Positions 8,339-17,474 of a stretch of 64,000 bases of DNA are shown piece after piece; position 1 is the first letter of the stretch, and the number at the start of each line of letters is the position of its first letter. The stretch covers positions 1 to 64,000 of the forward strand of contig NZ_FMDM01000005.1 of the NCBI RefSeq assembly GCF_900090105.1, in the 5' to 3' direction. The position numbers and the translations under genes were made by a program. The stretch is from Micromonospora humi (GTDB lineage Bacteria > Actinomycetota > Actinomycetes > Mycobacteriales > Micromonosporaceae). Below the pieces are notes generated by a model, which saw only the letters and a program-made list of their open reading frames with translations, made no database searches and was not told where the DNA came from.

Positions 8339-8857
8339 ATGGCGGATCGACGGGCGGTGCTCGCACCCGGGCGCGGCTACGACACCCGGGGCCCGCTCTT
8401 CGTCTATCTCGGTGAGGCGTTGCGCCGGCTCGGCTTCGAGGTGCACGAGGTCACCTGGCAGCGGCTGGACGAGCTGCGGCCGGAGGCGGCGTCCGGCTTC
8501 GTGGCCGAGCAGCTCACGCCGGTCCTGGACGACGGTGTCGACCTGCTGGTCGGCAAGTCGCTGGGCAGCTTCGCCGCCCCGCTCGCCGCCGACCGGGGCA
8601 TCCGGTCGGTCTGGCTGACACCGTTGCTGGACGACCCGGCCGTCCGCGAGCCGGTCGGCCGCGCCACCGCGCCGTTCCTGCTGGCCGGCGGCACCGCCGA
8701 CTCGATGTGGAACGGTGAGGTGGCCCGCCGGCTCAGCCCGTACGTGGTCGAGGTGGCGGACGCCGACCACTCGATGATGGTGCCGGGTCCGCTGGCCCGC
8801 TCCGCCGAGGCCCTCGGCCGGGTCTGCACCGCCGTCGAGGAGTTCGCGGCCGGTTAG
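8339..8857 (+). CDS. small alpha/beta-hydrolase fold protein
   Basis: A cytoplasmic protein of 172 residues with a visible hydrolase triad: Ser74 in the elbow GKSLGS, Asp121 in GGTADSMW and His144 in DADHSMM. It is short for the superfamily and resembles dienelactone-hydrolase/KANL3-like compact hydrolases. The ATG at 8339 follows GGGAGG. Its stop overlaps the convergent DUF4287 gene by 4 bp. The substrate is unknown. Confidence 0.8.
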   Translation: MADRRAVLAPGRGYDTRGPLFVYLGEALRRLGFEVHEVTWQRLDELRPEAASGFVAEQLTPVLDDGVDLLVGKSLGSFAAPLAADRGIRSVWLTPLLDDPAVREPVGRATAPFLLAGGTADSMWNGEVARRLSPYVVEVADADHSMMVPGPLARSAEALGRVCTAVEEFAAG

Positions 8858-9144
8858 GCCGGCCGGGTGGCCTGGCCGTCCAGCCAGAGCGTGTCACCGG
8901 CGTCGCGGTGCGTGCCGGTGGAGCCGACATGCTTGGCGCTGATCCGTGGTCCGTTCTTGATCACGTGGACCAGGGCCATGGCGTGCCCGCGTCCCAGCCC
9001 GTAGTCGTTCTTCAGCCAGTCCACGATGACACCCGCCTTCACACCTGCCTCCGCGTAACCGCGTCGCTCCGCCTCCTGGACGAGCGCGCGTGGGGTCTTG
9101 CCGGTCCGGTTCTCGATCGCGTCGAGGTACGCCTGAAAGGACAT
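8854..9144 (-). CDS. DUF4287 domain protein
   Basis: A 96-residue protein starting MSFQAYLDAIENRTGKTP, the hallmark of DUF4287 (a family of unknown function, sometimes fused to DUF5655). The motif LKNDYGLGRGHAMALVHVI follows at about 44-62. The start is fixed by this conserved N-terminus; longer in-frame extensions upstream are not credible. It converges on the hydrolase gene. Confidence 0.88.
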   Translation of the reverse strand: MSFQAYLDAIENRTGKTPRALVQEAERRGYAEAGVKAGVIVDWLKNDYGLGRGHAMALVHVIKNGPRISAKHVGSTGTHRDAGDTLWLDGQATRPA

Positions 9145-9360
9145 GCCCACAGCCTGCTTCCCCGCCCGGCGATGATCAACGCCTGGCCGTGACACAAGCG
9201 TTGCCCCTGAGTCAACGATCAGCTGTCCGGATCTGACCGGTCTGTCGCCGCCCGGATGTCGGGATCGCGACCCAGCACTACCGCCTGGGATTCCCGGGCC
9301 CGACAGTGCACACGGCTGGAGGGGGTGGGGGAATTGGGGCAGCCGACCGGCGAGTCCGTC

Positions 9361-11418
9361 ATGATCCGGGACTGGTTCAGCGTGCCACGGGTGTCCGCCG
9401 GGGACCGGGCCGCGATCTACGGCGAGCGCACCCAGGATCCCCGGGTGGAGTTCGTCGCGCTGACCGTCAGGTACTGGATCGACGCGCACGCCACCCGGTC
9501 GATGACCCGCGAGCGCGTGCTCCAGGCGATGGCCGGCCGGATCACCGCCGACAACGTCTGGGACCTGGTCCGGATGCTGGCCCGGCTGGGGTTGGCCGAC
9601 GAGTTCTTCGACCTGGCCGCCTCCGACGTCGACAACGACGGCGCGTTCCGCCGCTTCCTGCTCGGGCTGGACCCGGTGCTGATCGACGCGATCCGCCACT
9701 ACGACGCGTGGAGCGGGATCAACCCGAAGGTGTTCCTGGACGGCTTCTTCGTGGGTGTCGGGGAGTCCGTCGCCACGGTCGTGGTCGACCTGGGCAAGCT
9801 CGTGCAGCTGATCGGCCACCTCCAGCAGGAGCAGATGAAGACGCTGATCGTGCTGACCGTCGACCCGGAGGCCGGGCTGGCCCGGCTCGCCGACCAGGCC
9901 ACGGTGCTCCGCGAGGCGCTGGCCGGGATCGTCACCGCGCTGGACCCGACCACCGTGCCCGAGCGGCTCCTGGCGCTGTGGCGCGGCTGGGTCGCCGAGT
10001 TCGCCCGGCACCTGGAGAACCTCGACCCGTTCTCCGCCGGCAAGCTGCTCGGTCGCATCGCCGGCGACCTCTACCAGCTCCTGACCAGCCTGGTGCACCT
10101 GGTTCGGCTGCTCGGCGGCGTGGCGGTGCGCGCCGCGGTCCGCTACGTGCCGTTGCTGATCGTCGGCGCCCGCCAGGCCGCCGCCGACATCCGGCTGCTG
10201 ACCGGCCGGATCGCCGCGCTGCTCGTCGCGGTCGGGCGGGCGGCGATCCTCGCCACCCCGCAGGTCGGGCTGGCGGTGCTGCGCACGCTCTTCCCGCCGA
10301 AGGTGCTGGAGGCGCTGTTCCGGCAGGGCCGGGCGCTGCTCGCCGACGCCGAACTGACCCTGACCGTGTTCAACCAGGCGGCGCACGCCGAGGCGTTCGC
10401 CGGGGCCGGCGCCGGCGCCCGGCTCAGCGCGATGGTCAGCGCGGACGGCAAGCCGCTGCTGATGGCGTGCATGTCGGAGACGGTGTCGTCGGCCGGCCGC
10501 TCGGCCAGCCGGGCCGAGCTGAACGAGGCACTCGACGAGATCATCAAGCGGATCGAGGACCTGCGCGAACTGAAGCCGCCCAAGGCGCCCCGCGACATCC
10601 GGGCCGCCGCGGTGCGCGCCGCCATCGCCAAGCAACTGGAACAGCGCCTGACCACCGTGTTCAACCGGGTCCTGCAGACCGTGGCGTACGAGGAGTTCCG
10701 CGCGCTGCGCAAGGCCGGGCAGGCACAGCCCTGGCGGCTCGGCCAGGCGGTGCACCGGCGGATGGCCGCCGAGATCACCCAGCTCCTCGGCGGTTCGCCC
10801 GGGCTTCAGCCGTTCGCGGAGAAGTCGCTAGCCACCGTGGTCGAGACGATCGCCAAGGCCAACCCGGAGCTGGGCGCGGCGATGCGGGGCTCGGAGACGG
10901 TGCTGCGGCAGACGGTGGCGCAGATGCTGCTCGGCCACCCGGACCGGGACCTGCTGCTGCGTCTCGTCGGCTTCACCGGCAGCCCGTCCGCCAAGGGCGC
11001 GGAGAAGGCGCTCGCCTCCCACCTCGCCGAGCGGTTCGGGTGGAAGGCGTCCACCACCGTCGGCGAACTCCGCTCCGACCTGCTGCTGGTCGACCCGGAG
11101 GCGGCCCGGGTGACGAACGTCGACTGGACCTCGTCGACGAAGCTGGAGCGCTTCGAGAAGACCTGGGGCACGGTCGCCGACGACCTGGGCGAGACGTTCG
11201 ACGGCCGGTGGGAGGCGCTCGCCGAGGCGTACGGGCGGGCCGCCAAGGGCGGGGTGCCGGAGCAGGTCGTCGCCGGCCTGGAGGAGCTGACCGCGCACGC
11301 CGTGCGGGAGACGGTCGTCCGGCAGGCCGCCCTCAGCCAGTTGTTCCCCGGGTTCTTCGTCACGTCGCACGAGATGACGTACCAGGGCCTGCACTCGCTG
11401 TTCAAGATTCCACTGTAG
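9361..11418 (+). CDS. large hypothetical protein, first gene of a two-gene module
   Basis: A protein of 685 residues that I do not recognise. It is mostly predicted helical, with amphipathic, Leu/Ala-rich stretches but no signal peptide. A fairly hydrophobic central part (about 235-310, including VRYVPLLIVGARQAA and RAAILATPQVGLAVL) could associate with membranes or form a helical bundle. No catalytic motif is apparent. The start is uncertain: ATG 9361 is listed, but TTG 9334 lies about 10 nt after a strong GGAGGGGG and may be the true start. The next gene begins 11 bp after its stop with its own AAGGAG, so the two are surely co-transcribed. Confidence 0.75.
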   Translation: MIRDWFSVPRVSAGDRAAIYGERTQDPRVEFVALTVRYWIDAHATRSMTRERVLQAMAGRITADNVWDLVRMLARLGLADEFFDLAASDVDNDGAFRRFLLGLDPVLIDAIRHYDAWSGINPKVFLDGFFVGVGESVATVVVDLGKLVQLIGHLQQEQMKTLIVLTVDPEAGLARLADQATVLREALAGIVTALDPTTVPERLLALWRGWVAEFARHLENLDPFSAGKLLGRIAGDLYQLLTSLVHLVRLLGGVAVRAAVRYVPLLIVGARQAAADIRLLTGRIAALLVAVGRAAILATPQVGLAVLRTLFPPKVLEALFRQGRALLADAELTLTVFNQAAHAEAFAGAGAGARLSAMVSADGKPLLMACMSETVSSAGRSASRAELNEALDEIIKRIEDLRELKPPKAPRDIRAAAVRAAIAKQLEQRLTTVFNRVLQTVAYEEFRALRKAGQAQPWRLGQAVHRRMAAEITQLLGGSPGLQPFAEKSLATVVETIAKANPELGAAMRGSETVLRQTVAQMLLGHPDRDLLLRLVGFTGSPSAKGAEKALASHLAERFGWKASTTVGELRSDLLLVDPEAARVTNVDWTSSTKLERFEKTWGTVADDLGETFDGRWEALAEAYGRAAKGGVPEQVVAGLEELTAHAVRETVVRQAALSQLFPGFFVTSHEMTYQGLHSLFKIPL

Positions 11419-11429
11419 AAGGAGCACCG

Positions 11430-13688
11430 ATGGGAAGAGTCGTCGTCGCCGAGGCCGATCCGGCGACGCTGGGGTTCAGCAGCGCACCCTCCGACCGCTA
11501 CGTCTACTCGAACTACTTCGTGCCCGTGCAGCTCACCTTCGGTGACGGCGAGACGCCGGTGCTGCCGTTCTACGTGAAGCAGGCGTTGATCGAGGCCACC
11601 CGCTACGGCGGGCTCTCCCGGGACCGGCTGCCGCACCTGCTGAAGGAACTCGGCCTGTCCGAGGTGTGGAAGGCCAACGGGATGGACGCCGCCGAGGACG
11701 CGCTGCCCGGGACCGACTCGGGCATGGCGTACCGCGAGCCGCCGGCCCGCCGCCAGACGGTGCTCGGCGACCAGGAGGCGGAGTTCGTCGCCGGGCTGCT
11801 CCAGTCCGACGTCGGCATCGCGTTCCTCGACCGGACCCGGATCCGCCCGGTGGGCTTCGCACTCGGCGAGCACGTCTACGCGCTGGCGCTCGCCCCCGGC
11901 GAGGAGGCCGTGCTGGAACAGCGCACCTACACCAAGCGTGAGCTGACCCTGGAGGAGCAGAACGAGACGGAGCAGCAGACCGACATCGAGCTGACCAGCG
12001 CGCTCACCACCGAACTCCAGGAGGGCTTCGAGCGGCAGAAGTCGCTGACCGACACCTGGGGGCTCAACGCCAGCCACACCGGGCAGTACACCAGCCCGAC
12101 CGGGGTGTGGGGCACGTTCAACGCCAGCCACACCATCGGCTACACCCGCAGCGTCACGGCGGCGAGCCAGGAGACCAGCCGCCGCGCGGTCAAGGACAGC
12201 CAGAGCGCCACCTCGAAGGTCGCCGCCCGCTACCGCACCCAGCACAAGACCGACTTCAAGCTGGTGAGCGAGACCGGCATGGAGTCGACGTCGAAGCGGA
12301 CCGTCCGCAACCCGAACCGGGTCACCCCGATCACGCTGCACTACTTCAAGGTGCTGCAGCGGCTCGAACTGGCCCACGAGCGGTACGGCGCGCGGGTGTG
12401 CTGGGCGCCGACGGTCAAGGACCCGGCCCTCGCCTTCGCCCGGAAGATCACCGACGGGCGGCAGCGGATCCGCGAGAACGCGCTCACCGCACTGCCCCCG
12501 ATGCCGGTCAAGCCGGAGCGGCCGGCGCCCGGCGCGCCGGCCGCGGTGGAGACCCGCACCATCTACTCGCCGGTGGTGACGCTCGACAAGTGGGGCTTCA
12601 CCGGCGACATGAGCGCCGACTACGACATCGACATCGCGTTCGACAGCGGCTGGGAGTGGGACGGCGACATCGAGACCATCAGGCAGAACCTCAACCTGAT
12701 CACCCGTCGGCCGCCGTCCGGCATCGCCGCCCGGGTGGTCGGCGTGCCGCTCGTCACCGACGCCGACGGCCGCCCGGCGCTGCGGGTCCGCGTCCACGTC
12801 GGCGCCGCCAGCTGGCTCGGCGGCCCCGGCGCGGACGTGCAGCTCGCCGCCATGTTCCGGCGCACCCCGTCGGTGGTGAACCAGAACGCCGACGACGCCG
12901 CGTACAACGCGCTGGTCGCGGGTTACCTCACCGACCTGAAGGAGTGGCAGGACCGGCGCGACGAGGCGCTGGCGGACGCCGAGACGGCCGGGGACGAGTT
13001 CGAGGCCCGGCTGCGCGCCGGGTTCTCGCCGGTCAACGAGATGGTCTCGCAGATCGTCGACACCCACTTCCCGGCCAGCGTGCGGGACGAGGCGTGGGAG
13101 ATCGACTTCTGGCACCGGGTCTTCGACTGGGAGCGGGCCTCGTTCGTCACGTACCCCGGCTGGTGGTCCGGTGGCGACGCCCGCGCCCCGGAGCGCGACC
13201 CCGACGACTTCCTCAACGCCAGCTGGGCGAAGCTCTACCTGCCGGTACGGGCGGGCATGGAACTGGCCGCGCTGCGGTGGATCTTCGGCAAGGCGGTGGC
13301 CACCCGGCTGTCCGGTGAGGTGGAGCGGATCCTGGCCGACTTCGTCGGCGAGCTGGCCGCGTTCCGCACCGACCACCTCGGCACCGCCGACGAGATGCCG
13401 GAGCTGACCACCGAGTGCCAGGAGGTGCCGGAGAAGGTCTACTGCCTGGCGAAGTGGAGCGAGCTGATGCCCACCGACGGCACCCACCTGGAGGTGGTGC
13501 AGGGCGCCACCACCGCCGCCGACGCGGTCACCAGCCAGGAGATCACCGACGCGGAGGCGCTGCGGGCGGCGTTGCTCGACGGCGAGGTGCAGACCAACCG
13601 GCTGCGGACCAAGGCGTACGACCAGTTCACCGAGCCGGCCGACGTCGACATCCACCTCGGCGCCGCGCCCGGCGCGCCGACGGCGTAG
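11430..13688 (+). CDS. large hypothetical protein, second gene of a two-gene module
   Basis: A soluble protein of 752 residues with no signal peptide or membrane segment. Residues about 160-205 are a charged, coiled-coil-like stretch (TYTKRELTLEEQNETEQQ). Residues 215-260 are rich in Ser/Thr, with the near repeats NASHTGQYTSPTG and NASHTIGYTRSVT. A conserved-looking block, RNPNRVTPITLHYFKVLQ, lies at about 292-310. The C-terminal half carries many Trp, Asp and Tyr residues in a beta-like pattern. The NPNR...HYFKVLQRLE block reminds me of unassigned large bacterial proteins, but I cannot name a family. A 16-bp hairpin terminator follows. Confidence 0.8.
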   Translation: MGRVVVAEADPATLGFSSAPSDRYVYSNYFVPVQLTFGDGETPVLPFYVKQALIEATRYGGLSRDRLPHLLKELGLSEVWKANGMDAAEDALPGTDSGMAYREPPARRQTVLGDQEAEFVAGLLQSDVGIAFLDRTRIRPVGFALGEHVYALALAPGEEAVLEQRTYTKRELTLEEQNETEQQTDIELTSALTTELQEGFERQKSLTDTWGLNASHTGQYTSPTGVWGTFNASHTIGYTRSVTAASQETSRRAVKDSQSATSKVAARYRTQHKTDFKLVSETGMESTSKRTVRNPNRVTPITLHYFKVLQRLELAHERYGARVCWAPTVKDPALAFARKITDGRQRIRENALTALPPMPVKPERPAPGAPAAVETRTIYSPVVTLDKWGFTGDMSADYDIDIAFDSGWEWDGDIETIRQNLNLITRRPPSGIAARVVGVPLVTDADGRPALRVRVHVGAASWLGGPGADVQLAAMFRRTPSVVNQNADDAAYNALVAGYLTDLKEWQDRRDEALADAETAGDEFEARLRAGFSPVNEMVSQIVDTHFPASVRDEAWEIDFWHRVFDWERASFVTYPGWWSGGDARAPERDPDDFLNASWAKLYLPVRAGMELAALRWIFGKAVATRLSGEVERILADFVGELAAFRTDHLGTADEMPELTTECQEVPEKVYCLAKWSELMPTDGTHLEVVQGATTAADAVTSQEITDAEALRAALLDGEVQTNRLRTKAYDQFTEPADVDIHLGAAPGAPTA

Positions 13689-13695
13689 GGGACCG

Positions 13696-13734
13696 GCGCA
13701 CCGGCCCGGCGATCCGCTCGCCGGGCCGGTGCGC
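13696..13734. terminator. bidirectional hairpin terminator
   Basis: GCGCACCGGCCCGGCG and its exact reverse complement form a 16-bp stem with a seven-base loop. It fills the gap between the two-gene module and the convergent lipoprotein gene, so it can serve both. Confidence 0.8.
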
Positions 13735-14016
13735 TCAGCGCTCCACGATGGTGTTGTTCTCGTCGATGCCGTGGGTGCGCCAGTAGACGTCCCACTCGTC
13801 GTCGACGTGCTGCGGCACCTTGCCCTCCGGATAGCGGACGTAGGGCGGGGTCGGCTCCTGACCGTCCGGGAAGCAGGCGCTGCCGCCCTGGGCGCCGACC
13901 GCGATGGCCGGGTATTCGCCGCTGCCGCAGATGGACTCCTCGAACGAGCAGCCGGCGGTGAGCATCAGCGCGCTCAGGCCGACCGCGGCCAGGGCGATCG
14001 AGATTCGGGTTCGCAT
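13735..14016 (-). CDS. SCO0607-family lipoprotein
   Basis: A 93-residue exported lipoprotein. The signal MRTRISIALAAVGLSALML is followed by the lipobox LTAGC, with the Cys at about 22. The mature part has CGSGEYPAIAVG, CFPDGQEP and YPEGKVPQHVDDEWDVYW, the conserved blocks of the SCO0607 family of unknown function. The start at 14016 gives a proper signal peptide; a longer frame does not. It runs in the same direction as the dehydrogenase upstream, 48 bp away. Confidence 0.85.
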   Translation of the reverse strand: MRTRISIALAAVGLSALMLTAGCSFEESICGSGEYPAIAVGAQGGSACFPDGQEPTPPYVRYPEGKVPQHVDDEWDVYWRTHGIDENNTIVER

Positions 14017-14064
14017 GGGGAGAATTCTGGTCGCCCCGAGCGCTCCCGCCATCCGTACGCGTAC

Positions 14065-15207
14065 TCAGTCGTTGGGGTGCAGCAGCACCTTCGTCCAGCC
14101 GTGCTCGCGCCGGTCGAAGTGCCCGTACGCCTCCGGCGCCTCGGCCAGCGGCAGCTCGTGCGAGACGAGGAACGACGGCTGGGCGCGGCCGGCGATGATC
14201 AGGTCGCGGAGCTGCCGGTTGTAGCGCATCACCGGGGCCTGGCCGGTGCCCATCCGCTGGCCCTTCGTGAAGAAGGTGCCGTACTGCCAGCCGATGCGAC
14301 CCTCCCGCGCCTGCTTGTCCGGGCCGTTCGGGTCCTGCGGCACGTAGACCCCGACCACACCGATCCCGCCGGTCGAGCGGACCACGTCGACCAGGTTGTC
14401 CAGCACCAGCTCCGGGTGCTCGTCGCCGGACGGGTCGTGGGCCTGGTAGCCGACGGCCTCCACGCCGCAGTCGGCGCCCACGCCGTCGGTGGCGTCCATG
14501 ATCTGCTGGACCGGGTCGCCCTCGGCGAAGTTGACCGGGATCGCGCCGAGCTTGCCGGCCATGGCCAGGCGGTCGGTCTCCTTGTCCACCACGAACACCC
14601 GGTCGGCGCCCTTGATCATCGCGCTGTGGGCGGCCATCAGCCCGACCGGGCCGGCGCCGAACACGGCGACCGTGTCGCCCGGGGCCTGCCCGGCGAGTTC
14701 GGTGCCGTGCCAGCCGGTCGGGAAGATGTCCGACAGCATGGTGAAGTCGTTCTCGTGCTCGGTGCCGGACGGCAGGCGCAGCAGGTTGAAGTCGGCGTAC
14801 GGCACCCGCAGGAACTGGGCCTGCCCACCGTCGTACGGGCCCATGTTGGCGTAGCCGTAGGCCGCGCCGTCCATCCCCTCGGTCGGGTTGGTGCGCAGGC
14901 AGAAGCTGGTCCAGCCGTGCAGGCAGTTGCGGCAGGTGCCGCAGGCGATGTTGAACGGCACGGAGACCCGGTCGCCGACCTTGATCCGGGTGAGCGCGTC
15001 GCCGACCGCCTCGACGACGCCCATGTTCTCGTGGCCGAGGATCTTGCCTTCCTCGACCGAGGTGCGTCCCTCGTACATGTGCAGGTCGGACCCGCAGATG
15101 TTGGTGGTGGTGATGCGGATGATCGCGTCGGTGGGCGCCTGGATGGTCGGGTCGGGCCGGTCCTCGACGACGACGTCGCGGGGGCCGCGGTAGACAAGAG
15201 CCTTCAC
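14065..15207 (-). CDS. zinc-dependent dehydrogenase (glutathione-independent formaldehyde dehydrogenase type)
   Basis: A medium-chain dehydrogenase of 380 residues. Catalytic zinc ligands are seen in NICGSDLH and GHEN. The structural zinc site is the four-cysteine loop CGTCRNCLHGWTSFC (CX2CX2CX7C), and the NAD-binding site is GAGPVGLMAAH. The closest known type is the formaldehyde/aldehyde dismutase-like group (FdhA), inferred from the MxGPYDGGQAQFLRVPYADFN segment. The GTG start at 15207 has GGAG eight bases upstream. The LLM oxidoreductase gene ends 30 bp upstream and probably shares its transcript. Confidence 0.88.
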   Translation of the reverse strand: MKALVYRGPRDVVVEDRPDPTIQAPTDAIIRITTTNICGSDLHMYEGRTSVEEGKILGHENMGVVEAVGDALTRIKVGDRVSVPFNIACGTCRNCLHGWTSFCLRTNPTEGMDGAAYGYANMGPYDGGQAQFLRVPYADFNLLRLPSGTEHENDFTMLSDIFPTGWHGTELAGQAPGDTVAVFGAGPVGLMAAHSAMIKGADRVFVVDKETDRLAMAGKLGAIPVNFAEGDPVQQIMDATDGVGADCGVEAVGYQAHDPSGDEHPELVLDNLVDVVRSTGGIGVVGVYVPQDPNGPDKQAREGRIGWQYGTFFTKGQRMGTGQAPVMRYNRQLRDLIIAGRAQPSFLVSHELPLAEAPEAYGHFDRREHGWTKVLLHPND

Positions 15208-15236
15208 AGTGGATCTCCAGATCGGTCGAGGACGGG

Positions 15237-16196
15237 TCAGCCGAGGGCGCGGAGGCGCTCGGCGAGGGTGTCGCGGTAGAAGTCGATGAAGCCGTCCGGG
15301 TCCGGGCCGGCGTTCTGCAGCACGAGATGGTCGAAGCCGGCGTCGACGTACGTGCGCACCGCCGCCACGTGGGTGTCCGGGTCGGGGCCGACCGCGAACT
15401 GCTGCCGGATGTCGCCCTCGGTGACGGTGCGGGAGGCGGCCTCGAAGTTCACCGGGTTCGGCAGTTCGGCCATCACCTTCCAGCCGGTCACCGCCCACCG
15501 GCTGGTCTCCCAGGCCGCCCGTACCGCCTGCTGCTCGTCGGGCGCCCAGGCCACCGGCACCTCGGCGTAGCGCGGGCCGTCACCGCCGCCGGACCGGTAC
15601 GCCTCGACCAGGTCGGGCTTCGGCTCGGTGGCGAACAGCCCGTCGCCGTACTCCGCGGCGATCCCCGCGGACACCGGACCGCTCGCGGCCACCGCGATCA
15701 CCGGCGGCTCGTCGGGCAGGTCGAACACGCGCGCGTCCTCCAACTGGAGGTACTTGCCCTCGTACGACCGGTAGCCGCCGCGCCAGAGCAGCCGGATGAT
15801 CTCCAGCGCCTCGCGCAGCCGCTCGTGCCGCCCCCGTACGCTCGGGAAACCCTGCCCGACGACGTGCTCGTTGAGCCGCTCCCCGGCGCCCACGCCGAGC
15901 GTGAACCGGCCGTCGGAGACGATGGCCAGGGTGGCCGCGGCCTGCGCGATGATCGCCGGGTGGTAGCGCACGGTCGGGCAGGTCACCCCGGTGGCCAGAC
16001 CGATCCGCTCGGTCTTCGCGGCGATCACGCCGAAGACGGTCCAGGTGAACGACGAGTGCCCCTGCCCGTCGAGCCACGGGTGGAAGTGGTCGCTCATCTC
16101 GACGAAGTCGAAGCCCGCCTCCTCGGCCCGGACGGCCTGCCGGACGAGTTCGTTGGGCCCGAATCCCTCGCTGGCCAGCTTGTAACCGATCTTCAT
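15237..16196 (-). CDS. F420-dependent LLM-class oxidoreductase (TIGR03557 type)
   Basis: A protein of 319 residues with the luciferase-like TIM-barrel fold. Visible marks are the start MKIGYKLASEGF, then EMSDHFHPW, GLATGVTCPTVRYHP and FTLGVGAGERLNEH, all typical of F420-binding members of the glucose-6-phosphate-dehydrogenase-like group. The substrate is not known; cofactor F420 is assumed from the family. It is the first gene of a likely two-gene unit with the zinc dehydrogenase, which suggests a shared redox pathway. Confidence 0.88.
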   Translation of the reverse strand: MKIGYKLASEGFGPNELVRQAVRAEEAGFDFVEMSDHFHPWLDGQGHSSFTWTVFGVIAAKTERIGLATGVTCPTVRYHPAIIAQAAATLAIVSDGRFTLGVGAGERLNEHVVGQGFPSVRGRHERLREALEIIRLLWRGGYRSYEGKYLQLEDARVFDLPDEPPVIAVAASGPVSAGIAAEYGDGLFATEPKPDLVEAYRSGGGDGPRYAEVPVAWAPDEQQAVRAAWETSRWAVTGWKVMAELPNPVNFEAASRTVTEGDIRQQFAVGPDPDTHVAAVRTYVDAGFDHLVLQNAGPDPDGFIDFYRDTLAERLRALG

Positions 16197-16295
16197 GGGC
16201 GCGCTTCCCGACTCTGGGGGCTTGGCTTCTCCCCTGAGCTTTCCCCTCAGGCGCGCCGGAAACAGGCGGACCGGAAAAACCTCCTGACCGTCGGC

Positions 16296-17270
16296 TCACG
16301 CGCGCAGCGTCTCTCCCGGGGACCGTCCGTGCGCCGCCCGGTAGTCAGCCGCGAACCGGCCCGAGTGCAGGAAACCCCAGCGACGCGCGATCGCCGTCAC
16401 GGTGTCCCCGCGGGCCGGGTCGGCGGCCAGCAGGTCGCGGTGGGCCCGGTCCAGGCGGGCCTGCCGCAGGTACGCCGTCGGGGTGGTGCCGAGGTGCCGC
16501 CGGAACGCCGCCTGCAGGGCCCGGGGCGTGACGCGGGCGGCCTCGGCGATCCGGGTGGCGGTGATCGGCTCGCCGACGTGCGTCTCGATGAACGACACGG
16601 CACGGCGTACCGGACCGGCGGTGAGCCGGGCACCGCCGCTGCCGCGGGACACCGCCATCGCCGTGTTCGGGAATGTGGCCAGCGCGACCGAGGCGGCCAG
16701 GTCGGCGGCGGCGCGCGCCGCCAGCGGGCCGGCCCAGTGTTCCTCGGGCCCGGTGAAGAGCCGGTTCAGGTACGCGGTCGTGTCCTGCCAGAGTCGGCTC
16801 ATCGACGCCGACACCGGCGTCATCGCCTCGAACCGGAAGTGCGCGGGGTCGATGCCCGTACGCGCCGCGGCCACCTCGGTCACCGCCGGAAGTTCCAGGT
16901 TGACGCTGTCCAGGTCGAAGTGCAGGCAGATGTTGGTCAGGGGACGGCCGACCTGGTGCAGGAGCACGTCGCCGGGACCGGTCCGTGTCACGTCCCGACC
17001 GTCGCGCGTCTCGAGCCGTCCGGCCCGCAGCGCGACGATCAACAGGTGGTCCAGTGGTTCGAGCCGGACGTCGGCGTCCATGCCGTACCGGACCCGTCCC
17101 ACCACGATCGGCCCGGTGCCGGCCGCCTCCTGGCGGTAGTTGAACCGGCGGGCCACCCGGTGGAGTCGGAACTCGTGGCCGACGTAGAGCCGGCGCAGCA
17201 CGTCGTGCGCCTCCGCGGCCTCGTGGGTGGCGTACGAGTAGCGGAAGGCCGGCTTGGCTTCCTGCGTCAT
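16296..17270 (-). CDS. AraC-family transcriptional regulator
   Basis: A protein of 324 residues. The N-terminal half resembles a cupin-like AraC sensing domain (GPGDVLLHQVGRP). The C-terminal 100 residues form the two helix-turn-helix motifs: ITATRIAEAARVTPRALQAAFRRHLG, and TAIARRWGFLHSGRFAADYR. It resembles the two other AraC genes in this window in layout and in the linker ALATFPNT. The start at 17270 avoids an unlikely basic extension. Neighbouring genes give no clear target. Confidence 0.88.
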   Translation of the reverse strand: MTQEAKPAFRYSYATHEAAEAHDVLRRLYVGHEFRLHRVARRFNYRQEAAGTGPIVVGRVRYGMDADVRLEPLDHLLIVALRAGRLETRDGRDVTRTGPGDVLLHQVGRPLTNICLHFDLDSVNLELPAVTEVAAARTGIDPAHFRFEAMTPVSASMSRLWQDTTAYLNRLFTGPEEHWAGPLAARAAADLAASVALATFPNTAMAVSRGSGGARLTAGPVRRAVSFIETHVGEPITATRIAEAARVTPRALQAAFRRHLGTTPTAYLRQARLDRAHRDLLAADPARGDTVTAIARRWGFLHSGRFAADYRAAHGRSPGETLRA

Positions 17271-17437
17271 CCTGTTCCCCTTCCCTCGGCTCGGGCGGGA
17301 CCGCCCCGTCGCCGCTCCCAACGAGGGCGCGACCCGTTCCGTCGCCGCACACCAGGTCCGCCGACGAGCCGTCGACAGGTCGGCAGCTGAGAGCCCCGCA
17401 ACGCGCTCCGGGCCGCAGACGCCAGCCTCATTCGGTA

Positions 17438-17467
17438 TTCACACCAGCAGGCGCGTGCGGGTAGGGT
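17438..17467 (+). promoter_or_regulatory. leaderless promoter of the mod operon
   Basis: TTCACA (17438-17443) and TAGGGT (17462-17467) have an 18-bp spacer. The -10 ends seven bases before the GTG at 17475, so the transcript probably begins at or beside the start codon. No ribosome site precedes that GTG. Confidence 0.5.
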
Positions 17468-17474
17468 GCCCGGG

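Noticed and set aside
9306..11429. A 700-codon upstream extension in another frame over the first gene of the two-gene module, joining the second gene.
   Set aside because: The extension is Arg/Gly/Pro-rich shadow translation of the frame encoding the real 685-residue protein; the second gene has its own AAGGAG and ATG at 11430.
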